Shown here: in pieces, positions 62,740 to 64,000 of the stretch
Numbering within the stretch: position 1 is the stretch's first letter
Layout of the letters: every line of letters starts with the position of its first letter
From: Diphasiastrum complanatum
Taxonomy: Eukaryota > Streptophyta > Lycopodiopsida > Lycopodiales > Lycopodiaceae
Length of the DNA: 64,000 nucleotides
Direction: 5' to 3'
Assembly: GCA_029204225.1 (NCBI GenBank)
Contig: CM055109.1
Location: 29,698,361 to 29,762,360, forward strand
Program-made: the position numbers and the translations under genes
Notes under the pieces: generated by a model
Told to the model about the DNA's origin: nothing
The model's input: only the letters and a program-made list of their open reading frames with translations
The model's database searches: none

Positions 62740-64000
62740 TGAATCTTCAGCAGATAATAACATAATATTTTCATCAGGAAATTCATCAATTAAATTGTCA
62801 ATAACGGATCCTGTATTTAAGTGAGATAAATAGTCCGTGTTAGTGTGGTACTTCGCTTGGTGTACCTCCACTTGTTAATCAAATTCCTGCAACAAAAGCA
62901 CCCATCTAGCTATTTGGCCCGACAGATCTGGTTTATTTACCAGATGTTTTAGTGCATAATGGTCGACATGGAAGATAAAGGAATATCCCAACAAATAATG
63001 TCAAAACTTATTTAATGAAAAAATCATTCCAAGTCCTTCACGTTCCGTCGCCGAATAGTTCTTTTCTGAGAGGCTTAACTGATGCCCTGCATAATAGTCT
63101 CATTTTTTCATCGTTTTTTTGACTTAGGGTAACTCCAATTGCGAATGACGAAACATCTACATAACCATGAAATGTCCTTACCCAATCAGGAGGTCTCAAA
63201 ATTGGGGCGTCCAAAAGTTTCTGCTTCAGTCTCAAAAATGATTGTTGACAATTAACAGACCATTCATAGTAAATGTCTTTATTTAACAAATGTGTCAGCG
63301 GTGCAACAATAGATGCATGGTCTTGAATGAACCTTTTGTAATAACCAATGTGACCCAAAAATCCTCTGAGTTCTCGCAGATTTGTCGGCTCTTTCAAATT
63401 TTTTATGATTTCGACCTGGTCTTTATCGACTTCAATTCCTCTTTTTGATATTCTGTGTCCGAGTAGTATTCCTTCTGGCATGCCAAAATAACACTTCTCA
63501 GGATGAAGACACAATGAAGTCTCTCTACATCTCTGCAATGTCTTCCGCAACTTTGAAAAATGAGTGGCATTTGAGCTATAAACACAGAAGTCGTCCATAA
63601 AGATCTCCAGGAATATGCCTAGATATTCTTGAAAAATAATAGTCATCATTCTCTGGAATGTGGTTGGCGCGTTACACAGTCTGAACGACGTCTTCTGATA
63701 GGTGTAAGTACCCCAATCAGTTGTGAAAGTTGTTTTGGATTAGTCCTCTTCATGGATAGATACATGGTTGTAACCAGAGAATCCATCAAGGAAGCTGTAT
63801 CTTTCATTTATGGAAACTTGATCAAGAATCATATCAGTAAAAGGTAGAGGATGATGATCTTTACAAGTCGCAGCGTTAAGCTTCCGATAGTCTTAGAAAA
63901 TCCGGATCTTCCCGGTCTTCTTTTTTGGAACAACTACTATTGGCTAAACTCATTCAATGCTAAGTACTGGATAAATAATTCTTGACTTCAAGTATTTGTC
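62740..64000 (-). pseudogene. Ty3/gypsy reverse transcriptase and RNase H (continues beyond window)
   Basis: Minus strand, from the right edge: VPKKKTGKIRIF, DYRKLNAATCKDHHPLPFTD, SFLDGFSGYNHVSIHEED and NAPTTFQRMM, then the catalytic FMDDFCVYSS near 63,575-63,605, LHPEKCYFGMPEGILLGHRI, LRELRGFLGHIGYYKRFIQD, PLTHLLNKDIYYEW and the RNase H start YVDVSSFAIGVTLSQKND. RNase H continues with ATEREGLGMIF and HVDHYALKHLVNKPDLSGQI to about 62,740. FMDDF at the active site suggests an Athila-like lineage. Stops at about 63,040, 63,740 and 63,890. Confidence 0.88.

Overview
This is nuclear DNA from a plant with a transposon-dense genome. It contains one clearly intact protein-coding gene, an intronless malectin-like receptor kinase of the CrRLK1L (FERONIA/THESEUS) family at 41,316-43,967 (+). 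Almost everything else is broken, nested and rearranged LTR retrotransposon sequence of both superfamilies, Ty1/copia and Ty3/gypsy. Their primer-binding sites (tRNA-Met type, and one tRNA-Asp type) and gypsy proteases with a D-G-G-S-G centre are typical of land-plant elements. The density of decayed elements would suit a gymnosperm or another large-genome plant, but the species cannot be named from this sequence.

Layout. 1-3,051: copia pol remains on the minus strand, interrupted by an LTR and a hairpin-rich repeat. 3,052-8,968: a gypsy LTR copy at each end, in opposite orientation, with the two halves of one interrupted copia gene outside them. 8,969-16,200: a minus-strand gypsy element (3' extra ORF, integrase, RNase H, linker) and a duplicated primer-binding site. 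16,224-18,600: copia remains, including an element whose RT/RNase H region is replaced by an unknown reading frame running into the 3' LTR. 18,601-22,857: a plus-strand gypsy element (gag, protease, then the same 3' extra ORF, PPT, LTR). 22,859-27,980: copia LTRs, a GC-rich foldback, two copia LTR-PBS ends facing each other, and an unknown 251-residue ORF. 27,981-31,014: AT-rich, nothing recognisable. 31,015-34,522: a plus-strand copia gag-protease with an internal 406-bp tandem duplication, followed by another unknown ORF. 34,540-37,545: simple and complex repeats and LTR-like promoters. 37,863-39,240: a decayed, possibly transposase-like gene. 40,886-44,481: the receptor-kinase island with a poly-G tract, a duplicated 5' leader and a downstream palindrome. 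44,482-49,960: LTR-like sequence, a PIF/Harbinger-like relic and a copia protease fragment. 50,018-54,598: copia elements nested in copia elements, with three LTRs of one family. 54,599-61,580: the best preserved gypsy element (LTR, tRNA-Asp PBS, gag, PR, RT, RNase H, INT), full of stops. 62,740-64,000: another gypsy RT/RNase H on the minus strand, running off the window.

The most unusual signals are these: a reading frame with a coiled coil and a conserved C-terminal region, shared by two independent gypsy copies and sitting between pol and the polypurine tract; a copia gene split by a gypsy insertion and then by an inversion, with the target duplication still readable at both ends; a copia element that appears to have acquired a foreign ORF; two 5' LTR-PBS ends facing one another; a tandemly repeated primer-binding site; a loop-less ~90-bp palindrome just downstream of the receptor kinase; and an array of TTACTCGCC motifs. 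No tRNA, rRNA or CRISPR array was seen.
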